A stretch of DNA of 64,000 nucleotides, from the NCBI GenBank assembly GCA_030441535.1, contig JAUJFZ010000008.1:1-64000 (forward strand), read 5' to 3'. A program made the position numbers and the translations under genes. The notes beneath the pieces were generated by a model. It had not been told where the DNA came from, did no database searches, and saw only the letters and a list, made by a program, of their open reading frames with translations. Below are positions 7,510 through 16,557 of this stretch, one piece after another; within the stretch, counting starts at the first letter, position 1; each line of letters starts with the position of its first letter. The DNA is from Betaproteobacteria bacterium LSUCC0117. GTDB lineage: Bacteria; Pseudomonadota; Gammaproteobacteria; Burkholderiales; Burkholderiaceae_C.

Positions 7510-8106
7510 ATGCGCCAGAGTCCCATCAATTTTTTACACGCGATTGCAATGACGCTCTTGGCACTGGCACCTGCCATGGTGCAGGGCCAGGCTACAGCCC
7601 TCCCCCCCGCTTACCTCGTGGCGGGCGATGCGGCCGTCTCTGAGCCTTTAATTAAAGAAGTTATCGGAACCTACAAGTACCGCAAAGTGGTGCGGGTGGA
7701 CGGTGAGGAAGACCGGAACATGGAGGTCAAGTTAGACGTCTTGCCACGTTCCCCAACCCGCCTTTACGCGGAATTGTTTGTCCCCAATCGGAACCTACAA
7801 AACTGCACCTATCGTGGTATTTTCGAGTTCAAAGGCAGCAATGAATTCATCGCCATTGACGACGTGAACAACCCAAAAAGTTGCATCATGGAATTCAAAA
7901 TCAATGCGAACTCCATCGTGTTAATCGATCAATCGCACGATCGGAAACAGTGCTCCATCAAGGCCCGTTGTCACCCTGATGGTTCGGTCGACCGGATTTA
8001 TTTCTCTAAACGCATCAAAGAAAAGACCCATCTGGTCAGCAACATACTGACCTCAGAGCCCTATATCGCTGAAGTTGAGCGTTTCCGCGAGCAATTCAAG
8101 CGCTAA
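7510..8106 (+). CDS. Exported hypothetical protein
   Basis: A 198-residue protein with a signal peptide (residues about 1-26, ending AMVQGQA). The mature part has a repeated strand pattern and four Cys residues (NCTYRG, SCIMEF, QCSIKARC), which could form disulfides in the periplasm. It has no recognised domain. An in-frame upstream start at 7435 would put 25 extra residues before the signal peptide and was rejected. Its 3' end overlaps the decayed gene on the opposite strand. Function unknown. Confidence 0.65.
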   Translation: MRQSPINFLHAIAMTLLALAPAMVQGQATALPPAYLVAGDAAVSEPLIKEVIGTYKYRKVVRVDGEEDRNMEVKLDVLPRSPTRLYAELFVPNRNLQNCTYRGIFEFKGSNEFIAIDDVNNPKSCIMEFKINANSIVLIDQSHDRKQCSIKARCHPDGSVDRIYFSKRIKEKTHLVSNILTSEPYIAEVERFREQFKR

Positions 8107-8379
8107 GAGCGTAAAGAACAGTCATTTCGACCAGCACATCTTGTGCATTCCGAAAAATACCCATCGCGGTGGACAGACCGCAAGGTTTAGCGGTTTGCAA
8201 AAAACTTCTTTAATCTCCTCTTTCGTCGCGCCGCTATGGATGGCACCACGTACCTGCATCGTCAGCTCACGGGACTGATTGAAGACGATTCGAAGACCGT
8301 GTTCAAAGGCGCCCTGATTAAGGATAAGCCCTGTGTTTTTTAAAGCCAAAAAATAGAAGAAGTACGACCTACTTCCCAT
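8096..8379 (-). pseudogene. Carboxymuconolactone decarboxylase-family gene, frameshifted
   Basis: The reading frame gives SRELTMQVRGAIHSGATKEE followed by IKEVF, the C-terminal hallmark of the carboxymuconolactone decarboxylase/AhpD family. It then shifts. Adding one T to the run of six T residues at the break restores FLQTAKPCGLSTAMGIFRNA and then QDVLVE, as the family requires, ending at a TGA at 8096. The N-terminal part is also missing or diverged. It is therefore a pseudogene, unless the T-run is a sequencing error and the start lies elsewhere. E. coli YnjA belongs to this broad family. Confidence 0.75.
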
Positions 8380-8423
8380 GGCACACTAATAACTCAGGCG
8401 ACACCCTCTCCTCAAAAGGCACC

Positions 8424-10757
8424 ATGCAAACCAGCCCCTCTCCCGTCTTACGCGACCTTGTTTTGATTGGTGGTGGCCACAGCCATGTTGGGGTGTTGCG
8501 CATGTTCGCCATGAAGCCTGAGCCCGGGGTCCGCCTCACCCTCATCAGCACCGATGTGGATACCCCCTACTCTGGGATGTTGCCTGGTTATGTGGCGGGT
8601 CACTATAGTTTTCGTGACGTACACATTGATCTAGCCCGGCTGTGTGCATTTGCTGGGGCGCGTTTTTATCACAGCGCGGCGATTGGTGTCGACCGAGTGA
8701 ACCGCGAGGTACTGTGTGCCAATCGTCCTCCTGTGCCGTATGACCTTTTGTCGATCAATACGGGCGCAACCCCCGACCTCCAAGCGCTCGCTGACGACCA
8801 TCGTTTAGCGATTCCGGTCAAACCCATCACACAGTTCAACCAACGTTGGTTGGACTTATTAGCCCGTGTCAAACAGTTGCCGCGTCAACGTGGGCAACTG
8901 ACCATCGCCGTCGTCGGCGGTGGCGCGGGCGGCGTTGAACTGATTTTGGCGATGCAGCACCGGCTCCGGCAGGTGCTCCGTGATGGCGGCGATAACCCCG
9001 AACGACTGACGTTCACGTTGCTGACCTCGGGCAACACCATCATGCCCACGCACAACACCCGCGTGCAGGCGCATTTCACAAAACTATTGGCACGTCGAAA
9101 CATAACGGTTCATCTCGGCGCCACGGTGAGCGCGCTGTCACCTGGCTGCCTGCATACAGCCGACGGACGGACCTACGATGCCGATGAAACCATGTGGGTC
9201 ACACAAGCCGCTGGTGCGGGTTGGCTCAAGCAAACTGGTTTAGCGCTGGATGATGCTGGTTTTATTCGAGTCAACGCGCAGTTGCAAAGCGTCACTGACC
9301 CGACCATCTACGCCGCTGGCGACATCACGTCTTTTGCTGAACGTCCCCTGGAGAAGGCTGGCGTCTTCGCAGTGCGTATGACCAAGCCACTGGCTACCAA
9401 TTTGCGGCGCGCACTGCAGGGTAAGCGCGCAACCACCTATCGACCGCAGCGGCGGTGGTTAGCGTTGATTTCGACCGGTGACCGATTCGCCGTCGCATCC
9501 CGCGGTGAATTGAGTTTTGCTGGTGAATGGGTATGGCGATGGAAAGATTACATTGATCGCCGCTTCATGAAGCGTTTCAATGACCTGCCCCCCATGAGAA
9601 TGGCAGGCATCCCCACAAGCAGTAGCCGTGGCGCCCAACTGGCACTGAACGCTGAAGAGTCGATGGCCGCAATCGAAGCCACCACTATGCGCTGCGGCGG
9701 CTGTGGCGCAAAGGTGGGTTCAACCATTCTTAGCAGAGCCTTAACAAACCTCGCACCCGTCGATAACTCCGATGTCTTGGTGGGTCTCCATGCGCCCGAT
9801 GATGCAGCTGTCGTCCGGGTACCTGCCGGGAAAGCGCTGGTTCACACGGTCGATTTCTTTAGAGCCTTTATCGACGACCCTTACCTCTTTGGTCGCATCG
9901 CGGCCAACCACGCGTTGGGTGACATTTTTGCGATGGGCGCAACGCCCCATACCGCCACCGCAATTGCCACTATTCCTCCGGGACTGGACGCAAAAACTGA
10001 AACCCTCTTGAGCGATCTCATGACGGGCGCCGTGGCCGTTTTGAACGAGGCGGGCTGCACACTGGTTGGTGGTCACACAGGTGAAGGAGCTGAACTCGGA
10101 CTGGGCTTTGCAATCAACGGGCTCATCGATACCGAAAGTGAATTGAACGAGCAAACTGCTGAAGGTCAACCACTGAATCGCGTGATGCAAAAGGCCGGCA
10201 TGATGCCAGGTGAGCAGTTAATCATCACCAAAGCCATTGGCACGGGCACCCTACTGGCAGCACATGCCCAAGCAAAAGCTGTTGGGGTTGATATCGGTCA
10301 GGCCCTGGTATCGATGCAGCAGTCCAACCAACGCGCTGCCGCTATTTTGCAGAGCCACGGTGCAAGTGCCTGTACCGACGTCACTGGATTTGGATTACTG
10401 GGGCACCTGCTTGAAATGACCAAAGCAAGCGGTGTGGGTGCACAGTTAGATATTGGTCAAATTCCACTGTTAGCGGGTGCCGAGCGCTGCATCGAGCAAG
10501 GTGTGTTCAGCTCACTGCAAACCGCCAATGCGCGCTCGCGCCATGCGATCGCTAACCCTGAAGCGTATGCAAATACACCCCGATACGCCTTGCTCTTTGA
10601 CCCCCAAACTGCAGGCGGCTTATTGGCATCTGTACCCGCTGATCGTTTTGCTGATTGCCTGTCAAACCTCAAAGCAGCGGGCTACGCAGACTGTGCCGTC
10701 ATCGGCGAGGTTCTTTCCGCAAGCGATGCGTTGACCTCTATCACCTTAACGGCCTAG
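8424..10757 (+). CDS. selD: Flavoprotein oxidoreductase-SelD fusion (selenide, water dikinase)
   Basis: A 777-residue two-domain protein. Residues 1 to about 380 are a pyridine nucleotide-disulfide oxidoreductase-like domain of the NADH dehydrogenase type II fold, with FAD motif GGGHSHVGVLR, NAD motif VVGGGAGGVE and a late FAD motif YAAGDIT. Residues about 420-777 are SelD, which makes selenophosphate from selenide and ATP. The SelD signature CGGCGAKV is at 424-431: Cys427 and Lys430 match the catalytic Cys17 and Lys20 of E. coli, while the Cys19 position is Ala. The domain DDAAV and GGHT motifs follow. This fusion is known in many bacteria. The flavin domain may reduce a selenium precursor in place. 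The stop overlaps the convergent DUF3047 gene by 12 bases. Confidence 0.93.
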   Translation: MQTSPSPVLRDLVLIGGGHSHVGVLRMFAMKPEPGVRLTLISTDVDTPYSGMLPGYVAGHYSFRDVHIDLARLCAFAGARFYHSAAIGVDRVNREVLCANRPPVPYDLLSINTGATPDLQALADDHRLAIPVKPITQFNQRWLDLLARVKQLPRQRGQLTIAVVGGGAGGVELILAMQHRLRQVLRDGGDNPERLTFTLLTSGNTIMPTHNTRVQAHFTKLLARRNITVHLGATVSALSPGCLHTADGRTYDADETMWVTQAAGAGWLKQTGLALDDAGFIRVNAQLQSVTDPTIYAAGDITSFAERPLEKAGVFAVRMTKPLATNLRRALQGKRATTYRPQRRWLALISTGDRFAVASRGELSFAGEWVWRWKDYIDRRFMKRFNDLPPMRMAGIPTSSSRGAQLALNAEESMAAIEATTMRCGGCGAKVGSTILSRALTNLAPVDNSDVLVGLHAPDDAAVVRVPAGKALVHTVDFFRAFIDDPYLFGRIAANHALGDIFAMGATPHTATAIATIPPGLDAKTETLLSDLMTGAVAVLNEAGCTLVGGHTGEGAELGLGFAINGLIDTESELNEQTAEGQPLNRVMQKAGMMPGEQLIITKAIGTGTLLAAHAQAKAVGVDIGQALVSMQQSNQRAAAILQSHGASACTDVTGFGLLGHLLEMTKASGVGAQLDIGQIPLLAGAERCIEQGVFSSLQTANARSRHAIANPEAYANTPRYALLFDPQTAGGLLASVPADRFADCLSNLKAAGYADCAVIGEVLSASDALTSITLTA

Positions 10758-11513
10758 CGCAATCGACTTCAACCAGCCCAGCGACGTACTTTGGGTGTTA
10801 TCGCTGTCGGCGCCCACCACAATGGCCTTGAGGGTCGGCGCCGGCTCAGTGACCGGATGCTCGTCAGCAAACAACTGTTTGAAATCTGCCCCGACATCAC
10901 GCAGCTCGCTTTGCCAGACCCGCAGCGGAGATTCGGGGCCTCGCAAGACCATAAAACGTACGCGCGCCGAGTAGGGGTTGCGCCCAATTTGTCCCACAGC
11001 GTAGGTTTGATCCCACACATAGCAGAGTGTCGCTGCGGGCAAGTCTTCCCCACTGACGCTTCGCGCGACACGCAAGGTCGTACGTTCCCAAAAGGGCACG
11101 CGTTGCAGATCGTGATTGAACATGACACAAACCTTAAGCGCTGCGTCATCGCCCGCCTTGGTCAGGAGGTCCGGCGCCGTGTTGCCGCCGTTCAGCGGCT
11201 CATCGAGACGCCAACGCCAACGCAGCTTTCCCGCAGGAGCCTGGGGTAAGTCATGTACCCAAGTGCCGTAAGAGGCATTGGTTTGAATGCGTAAAGCGAA
11301 TTCGCCATCCTCCTGCAAAACGTCAAACTGCGTTGGGGGAAGGCTTACCGACGCTTTGGGAATTCCCACAAAGCGCCATGCCGTAACGCTGTCCGGCGTA
11401 AACGGCGCAAGCGATGAGGACGACTCAAGCGATGGCGATGCGGCTAGGGCTGGAAGCAACCAAACGCTGCCGCTCAGGACGCCGACGATAGCGGCACAAC
11501 TGAGATAACCCAT
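10746..11513 (-). CDS. DUF3047 exported protein
   Basis: A 255-residue protein with a signal peptide (GYLSCAAIVGVLSGSVWLLP). The mature part matches DUF3047: an early segment WRFVGIPKASVSLPPTQF, the core KLRWRWRLDEPL, then DDAALKVCVMFN and LCYVWDQTYAVGQ. The fold is likely a beta-sandwich in the periplasm. The function is unknown. The ATG at 11511-11513 overlaps the stop of the preceding gene as TAATG, which supports this start over a TTG 15 bases upstream. It is the last gene of the six-gene coupled operon that begins with the importer binding protein near 17.7 kb, and it is convergent with selD. Confidence 0.85.
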   Translation of the reverse strand: MGYLSCAAIVGVLSGSVWLLPALAASPSLESSSSLAPFTPDSVTAWRFVGIPKASVSLPPTQFDVLQEDGEFALRIQTNASYGTWVHDLPQAPAGKLRWRWRLDEPLNGGNTAPDLLTKAGDDAALKVCVMFNHDLQRVPFWERTTLRVARSVSGEDLPAATLCYVWDQTYAVGQIGRNPYSARVRFMVLRGPESPLRVWQSELRDVGADFKQLFADEHPVTEPAPTLKAIVVGADSDNTQSTSLGWLKSIALGR

Positions 11514-13675
11514 TACCCGCGGCGCCAAGTTTGAAAGCGCTCAACCCAGGCCAGTAGGCGTTTGGGTGCGTGTGCGCGCTTCCACTCACCGGCGACGTAT
11601 TTGTTGGCTTCTGCCATCGTGGGATAGGTGTGAATGGTGCCCAAGATTCGGTTGAGACCCAACCCGTGCTTCATGGCCAACACGTATTCGGCAAGTATCT
11701 CGCTGGCCTGTGCGCCCACGATGGTGACGCCCAAGATACGGTCTTTGCCCGGCGGCGTGAGTACCTGAATGAATCCAGCGGTCTCGCTATCCGTGATGGC
11801 GCGATCGAGGTCATCAAGGGGAAACTGAGTGACCTCGTAAGCAATTCCGGCTGCCTTCGCCGCTTGCTCATTCAGCCCGACACGGGCCACCTCGGGGTCT
11901 ACAAAGGTGGCCCAAGGTATAACGCGGTAGTCGACCGCAAACCGCTTAAAGTCACCGAATAAGGCATTGACACTGGCATACCAAGCCTGATGAGAGGCCG
12001 TGTGCGTGAACTGATAAGGCCCAGCAACATCCCCTGCGGCGTAAATGTTGGGGTAAACGGTTTGCAGATAAGCGTCGGTCTCTATGGTGCGTTGCGCCGT
12101 GATGCCCAAGGCTTCAAGTCCGTAACCATCCAGGCGTGCGACCCGACCGACGGCGCAAATGAGCTCATCAAAAGCAATCGCGCGATCACCTGAGGGGCCC
12201 TTAACCACGAGCATTTTCTCTTCGCCCTGTTGTTCGCAACGAATGGCTTGGTGAGCGGTCAAGACTTCCACCCCTTCCGAGGCCAGCGTTTTAGCGATCA
12301 ACTCAGACACCACCTCATCTTCGCGAGGTAGCAAGCGGTCGCCCATTTCGACTTGGGTCACATGGGCACCTAGACGTGCCAAGGCCTGCGTGAGCTCGCA
12401 GCCAATCGGCCCGCCACCCAACACGACGATACGTTGTGGCAAGGTGTCCCGTGCGGCAAATGCTTCCCACAGCGTATCGCTGGTGAGATAGCCCACAGTA
12501 TCGAGTCCGGGCAGAGGTGGCACCAGCGGTTTTGCACCTGCTGCAATCACAATGCTGCGTGTCGTGAGAGTTTGCTTGTTTCGTTGCGCATCAGTGATCT
12601 CTACCGTCCACGGATTGACAATGATCGCGTGACCGCTTACGACATCAACGCCCAACGCGGTGTAGCGCTCCACGCTGTCATGCGGTGCAACTTGTTTCAC
12701 GATAGCCTGCACCCGTGTCATCACCGCTTTGAATCGCACATCCGGGGAAGCTGGCGTCAAACCATAACGATCGGCATGCTTCATTTTGTGTGCCAAATTG
12801 GCGCTCTTAATCAAAGCTTTGCTGGGGACGCAACCATAGTTCAAGCAGTCGCCACCCATTTTGTGAGCCTCAACCAAAGTGACTTTGGCTTTCACAACGG
12901 CCGCAATGTATGCAGACACCAAACCCGCTGCACCACCACCAATCACAATCAAGTTACGATCGAACTGCTTCGGCTTGACCGATTGCCAGCGGGCATACAC
13001 ACGCTGACGATGGCGCCAGTCGAGCGCTCGGCGCAAGATCCATGGCAGCGCAGCCAACAGTGCAAAGGCACCCCAGACGCTAGGCGATAAGACATCCGAT
13101 AGCTGATTGATTTTGGCGAGGGCGGTACCGGCATTCACATAAACCACGGTGCCGGCCAACATCCCCACTTGACTGATCCAAAAATAGGTCCGAACGCGCA
13201 TCTGCGTCAAACCCATGACGAGGTTCAGCAGGAAGAATGGCACGATGGGTAGCAGGCGCAGCGAGAACAAGTAAAACGGTCCATCACGATCAAGCCCTTG
13301 TTGGATCACGGCTAATCGATCAGGCCACCGGCGCTGAACCCAATCGCGAAGCAAGTAACGCGCGCTCAACATGGCCAACGTCGCGCCAATGGTCGACGCC
13401 ACAGACACCACAAGGGTGCCGAGCACCAAACCAAACCAAGCACCAGCCGCCAAGGTCAAAATTACGGCGCCCGGTAACGACAGTGCGGTCACCACAACAT
13501 ACACCGCACTGAAGCCCAATACCACCGTAAAAGGTGATTCAGCAAGGGCCTCAGCCATGCGCGTTTGGTTTTGCCTCAGCGCATCTAGGCTGGCGTACTG
13601 GCCTAAATCAAACCAAAAGGCACCGATCAAAAGTGCCAATATGATGCCGGCCAACGCCCATTTTTTATTCGTCAA
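11513..13675 (-). CDS. TVP38/TMEM64 membrane domain fused to disulfide reductase
   Basis: A 720-residue fusion. Residues 1 to about 220 are a TVP38/TMEM64 (VTT, SNARE-associated-like) membrane domain with several helices, including LPGAVILTLAAGAWFGLVLG and LRLLPIVPFFLLNLVMGLTQ. Residues about 238-720 are a flavoprotein of the mercuric reductase/lipoamide dehydrogenase group: FAD motif VIGGGAAGLVSAY, redox pair Cys277-Cys282 (GGDCLNYGCVPSK), NAD motif GGGPIGCE and C-terminal dyad HTYPTMAE. It lacks the C-terminal Cys pair of true mercuric reductase, so mercury is unlikely. It probably passes electrons at the inner face of the membrane. It overlaps the YnjF-like gene by ATGA. Confidence 0.9.
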   Translation of the reverse strand: MTNKKWALAGIILALLIGAFWFDLGQYASLDALRQNQTRMAEALAESPFTVVLGFSAVYVVVTALSLPGAVILTLAAGAWFGLVLGTLVVSVASTIGATLAMLSARYLLRDWVQRRWPDRLAVIQQGLDRDGPFYLFSLRLLPIVPFFLLNLVMGLTQMRVRTYFWISQVGMLAGTVVYVNAGTALAKINQLSDVLSPSVWGAFALLAALPWILRRALDWRHRQRVYARWQSVKPKQFDRNLIVIGGGAAGLVSAYIAAVVKAKVTLVEAHKMGGDCLNYGCVPSKALIKSANLAHKMKHADRYGLTPASPDVRFKAVMTRVQAIVKQVAPHDSVERYTALGVDVVSGHAIIVNPWTVEITDAQRNKQTLTTRSIVIAAGAKPLVPPLPGLDTVGYLTSDTLWEAFAARDTLPQRIVVLGGGPIGCELTQALARLGAHVTQVEMGDRLLPREDEVVSELIAKTLASEGVEVLTAHQAIRCEQQGEEKMLVVKGPSGDRAIAFDELICAVGRVARLDGYGLEALGITAQRTIETDAYLQTVYPNIYAAGDVAGPYQFTHTASHQAWYASVNALFGDFKRFAVDYRVIPWATFVDPEVARVGLNEQAAKAAGIAYEVTQFPLDDLDRAITDSETAGFIQVLTPPGKDRILGVTIVGAQASEILAEYVLAMKHGLGLNRILGTIHTYPTMAEANKYVAGEWKRAHAPKRLLAWVERFQTWRRG

Positions 13676-14295
13676 AACTTATCCTCTCGCGGTTCAAGCG
13701 TGCGTATTCCCACCCACAGACGGAAACCAATGGTCACAACACACAAAGCCGCGTAGCTGTAAGCCAACACGGGAAAATACGCGGGCCACAAACACATGCC
13801 TACAAAGACCAATAGGGTCTCTGTGGCTTCGGTGAGCCCACCGATGAAATAAAGGCCTTTTGGCAAGGTGACATCAGCTTTCAAGCCGGCCTTCTCAGCC
13901 AAGGCTGCAAATGCCAGGAAACTGCTACCTGTGCCCATGAAACACGCGAGTAAAACAGCTGCAGCGAGCGCGTTCTGCGCAGGATCGGCAACCGCAAAAG
14001 CCAACGGAATCAGGGCGTAAAACAAAAAATCGAGCGTGATGTCCAAAAACGCACCCCGCGAGGAGGGTTGCGTCAGGCGGGCAACCGCACCATCTAGGCC
14101 GTCGCACAGTCGTGATAACAAAATAAGGGCCAAACCCAAGAGTGGCATTTGAAAAGCAATCGAAAGGGCCGCTAGCAAACCAAGACCAAAGCCCAGCCAT
14201 GTCAATTGATCCGCCGAACCGCCGCGGGCGACCCACGCCGCCGCCAGTTTCTGGAGGACTGGTGTGAGTCGGGTTTGGAGCGCTCGATCAAGCAT
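13672..14295 (-). CDS. CDP-alcohol phosphatidyltransferase, YnjF-like
   Basis: A 207-residue membrane enzyme with about five to six helices. The family catalytic motif D-G-x2-A-R-x8-G-x3-D-x3-D is complete (DGLDGAVARLTQPSSRGAFL, then DITLD). Such enzymes move a phosphoalcohol from a CDP-linked donor to an acceptor, usually in phospholipid synthesis. E. coli ynjF has the same neighbours (ynjBCD). The ATG at 14295 overlaps the end of the ATPase gene by 8 bases; the upstream alternative at 14343 would overlap more deeply. Its substrate is unknown. Confidence 0.85.
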   Translation of the reverse strand: MLDRALQTRLTPVLQKLAAAWVARGGSADQLTWLGFGLGLLAALSIAFQMPLLGLALILLSRLCDGLDGAVARLTQPSSRGAFLDITLDFLFYALIPLAFAVADPAQNALAAAVLLACFMGTGSSFLAFAALAEKAGLKADVTLPKGLYFIGGLTEATETLLVFVGMCLWPAYFPVLAYSYAALCVVTIGFRLWVGIRTLEPREDKF

Positions 14296-14944
14296 GGTGA
14301 AGCTGAATAACGCGACTGTGATCGGCAACGTCAGCCGGGTCATGGGTCACGAGAAGCGCAGGAATGCCCCGCTGGGTGACCTGCCGAAAAAACCACTCGC
14401 GTATATGTTGTCGTAACGAGTCGTCCAATTTGGAAAACGGCTCGTCAAGCAACAAGGCCCGGGGTTTCGCCAGCAACGCGCGCATCAGCGCAATCCGCGC
14501 GCGCTCTCCACCTGATAGTTGAGATGGATCGGCCTGACCCATCGCCGGCAAATTGGCGGCCTGCAAGGCGTCTTTCACTTGCTGCGTTCGCTCTGCTTTG
14601 GGGGTGTGCCGATTCATCGCAAATGCCAAGTTCTCAGCAACTGTAAGGTGAGGAAAGAGTAAAGGGTCTTGGGTAACCAGACCGATGCCGCGCTCGTGTG
14701 CCGGACGGGTGTCGAGTCGCTCACCATCCAAATAAACCGAACCCTCAAATATCAGCGGGGTCAGGCCATCCGAGACAATTGAGAGCGTGCCCGCAATCGC
14801 TCCAAGCAAGCTGCTCTTGCCGACGCCGCTGGGGCCCATCAAAGTGCAGACGGCGCCTGGTGGCACCGACCATGACAACGCCTTCAGCAGAGGCTTGTTC
14901 ACGGTGCCCAGTCGATCAACGCTCACATGCAACCCGACGCTCAC
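14288..14944 (-). CDS. ynjD: ABC transporter ATP-binding protein, YnjD-like
   Basis: A 218-residue ATPase of the importer type. Walker A is GPSGVGKSS, the Q-loop lies in LVTQDPLLFPHLTVAENL, the signature is LSGGERARIAL, Walker B is RALLLDEPF and the switch His is in LLVTHDPADVADHSR. It energises the import complex with the permease at 14941 and the binding protein at 16554. It overlaps the permease gene by ATGA. The arrangement binding protein-permease-ATPase-CDP-alcohol enzyme matches the E. coli ynjBCD-ynjF set, whose substrate is not established. Related to thiamine and iron-type importers. Confidence 0.85.
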   Translation of the reverse strand: MSVGLHVSVDRLGTVNKPLLKALSWSVPPGAVCTLMGPSGVGKSSLLGAIAGTLSIVSDGLTPLIFEGSVYLDGERLDTRPAHERGIGLVTQDPLLFPHLTVAENLAFAMNRHTPKAERTQQVKDALQAANLPAMGQADPSQLSGGERARIALMRALLAKPRALLLDEPFSKLDDSLRQHIREWFFRQVTQRGIPALLVTHDPADVADHSRVIQLHHA

Positions 14945-16557
14945 GGTAGACCTTTCATGAAACGGCGGGGCCTACCCAGCATGACAGCCACCGCGAATGC
15001 CATCAACGGCAATATAGTTTGCAATGCAGCGTAAGCACTCATCAGGCCGCGCTGTCCCGCCGTTGCCTGGGCCACGGCCTCGGTGGTGACCGTGACGAAC
15101 CGCCCTGCCCCGATGTAAAGCGTCGGTAGATACTGCGCAACACTCACTGCAAATGCGATAGCCCAGGTAGACCATAAAGCCCGCTTGAGCAAGGGCCACT
15201 TGACCGATAACAAATACTGCAGCGGGTGACGCCCCAACGTCAAGGTGACTGCCTGTAGGCGCGGGTCACTGGCGCGATAGACCGACTCTAGAGCCAGCAA
15301 TGCAAAAGGCATCGCCATGATCGCGTGCGCGACCACCATGCCAAACCACGCCCCTTCGAAATGACCCCACAGTGCCACGCGGTAAAGGCCGAAGGCCCAT
15401 AAGAGTGGCGGCAAGATCATGGGGGCTATCAAAAGCGGACGCATGACTTGTTGCCAGCGATGGGGCACCCATTCCAACCACGCGACTAGCCATGCAACTG
15501 TGAGTGTCGCCGCCAACACACCGAGCGCTACCGTGCGCCAGAGACTCTCCGCGCTGTCCCACACGCGGTCCCAATGCCCCATATGCCACTGCTCGGGGCG
15601 CACACTCGGGAAGGGCCAAACGCCCAAAAAGCCCCCCACAAGTAAGGCTAACCAGGCCGCCGCGTAAAGCATAAAAAGCAAGCGCCAGCCGCCATCAATT
15701 GCACGTCCCATCACCCCAAAAGGGGCGATACGGATAATCGGCCGCCACGAACTAGCGCCAACCAACAACGTCAAACCAGCGAGTACCCAGGCTGCAAGCA
15801 CGCCCTGTGCTTGGAGGACAGCATCCGCATCGCGCAACCACTCCCACGCTAAAACAGCCAGGGTTGGCGGTGCAGTAGGCCCAATGATGAGGGCCAAGTC
15901 GACCACGGTGAGACCATAAGCGAGCACCGCAATGAAGGGCCAACGCAGCACCCGCGCGAGCTGCGGCCAAACGACGGCATTAAAGGCGGCAGTTGGTGTC
16001 AATCCCATGGTCTGCGCGACTGCAAACTCAGCCTGCCACCGACGTCGGACATCTTCGCGCTGCAGTTGGGTCGCAGCGACCCAACACAGAAACGGGACTT
16101 CCTTAATCCACAAGGCGGCAATCAGGCCCAGCCCCAAAGGGTCTTGTGTGGTGCGCCAAAAAGGCGGCGTGTCAAATCCAGTGAGCCAAGGCGAGGTGAA
16201 ACGCAAAAGCCACCCCGTGGGCGCGACCCACAAGACGATAGCGATCGCCATGGCGGCATGCGGTGTGGCCAGTAACAGTGGCAGACGGTTAAGCCAACGC
16301 CCCGTTTGTCCCCGAATGAAAGCCGAGCGCAGCAGGTAACCGGCACTCACCCAGGCCAACAGGCTCGCTGCGGTGCCTGTCCAGAGCGTGTGAAGCGTGG
16401 CATCCGCAAATCGGGGGTCTTGCCAAAGCGCGACCCAAGGGGTATTCGCAAGCAAAGGGCTCAGGGCCAACCACAGCGCAGTCAGCAACACGGGACCTAT
16501 CGCTAGGGTGAGTGCCATAGGCATCACCATGCTCACAGACGCCGCACCCCCTTTCAT
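14941..16557 (-). CDS. ynjC: ABC transporter permease (fused two-unit), YnjC-like
   Basis: A 538-residue inner-membrane protein with about twelve predicted helices, in effect two permease units in one chain. EAA-type loops can be seen in each half (MGLTPTAAFNAVVWPQLARV and LGRHPLQYLLSVKWPLLKRA). The ATG at 16557 overlaps the stop of the binding protein gene as ATGA, which decides the start against an ATG 45 bases upstream. It forms the channel of the importer with the neighbouring ATPase and binding protein. The family resembles thiamine and ferric iron permeases of the same double-length form. Confidence 0.85.
   Translation of the reverse strand: MKGGAASVSMVMPMALTLAIGPVLLTALWLALSPLLANTPWVALWQDPRFADATLHTLWTGTAASLLAWVSAGYLLRSAFIRGQTGRWLNRLPLLLATPHAAMAIAIVLWVAPTGWLLRFTSPWLTGFDTPPFWRTTQDPLGLGLIAALWIKEVPFLCWVAATQLQREDVRRRWQAEFAVAQTMGLTPTAAFNAVVWPQLARVLRWPFIAVLAYGLTVVDLALIIGPTAPPTLAVLAWEWLRDADAVLQAQGVLAAWVLAGLTLLVGASSWRPIIRIAPFGVMGRAIDGGWRLLFMLYAAAWLALLVGGFLGVWPFPSVRPEQWHMGHWDRVWDSAESLWRTVALGVLAATLTVAWLVAWLEWVPHRWQQVMRPLLIAPMILPPLLWAFGLYRVALWGHFEGAWFGMVVAHAIMAMPFALLALESVYRASDPRLQAVTLTLGRHPLQYLLSVKWPLLKRALWSTWAIAFAVSVAQYLPTLYIGAGRFVTVTTEAVAQATAGQRGLMSAYAALQTILPLMAFAVAVMLGRPRRFMKGLP

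Noticed and set aside
9741..10190. Minus-strand frame inside the SelD gene
   Set aside because: Lies wholly within a well-conserved domain on the other strand.
12434..13090. Plus-strand frame of 218 codons opposite the TVP38-reductase fusion
   Set aside because: Shadow of the reductase domain; Cys/His-rich and without start signals.
11513..13675. Mercuric reductase (merA)
   Set aside because: The redox Cys pair is present but the C-terminal vicinal Cys pair needed for mercury is absent, and no mer genes are nearby.
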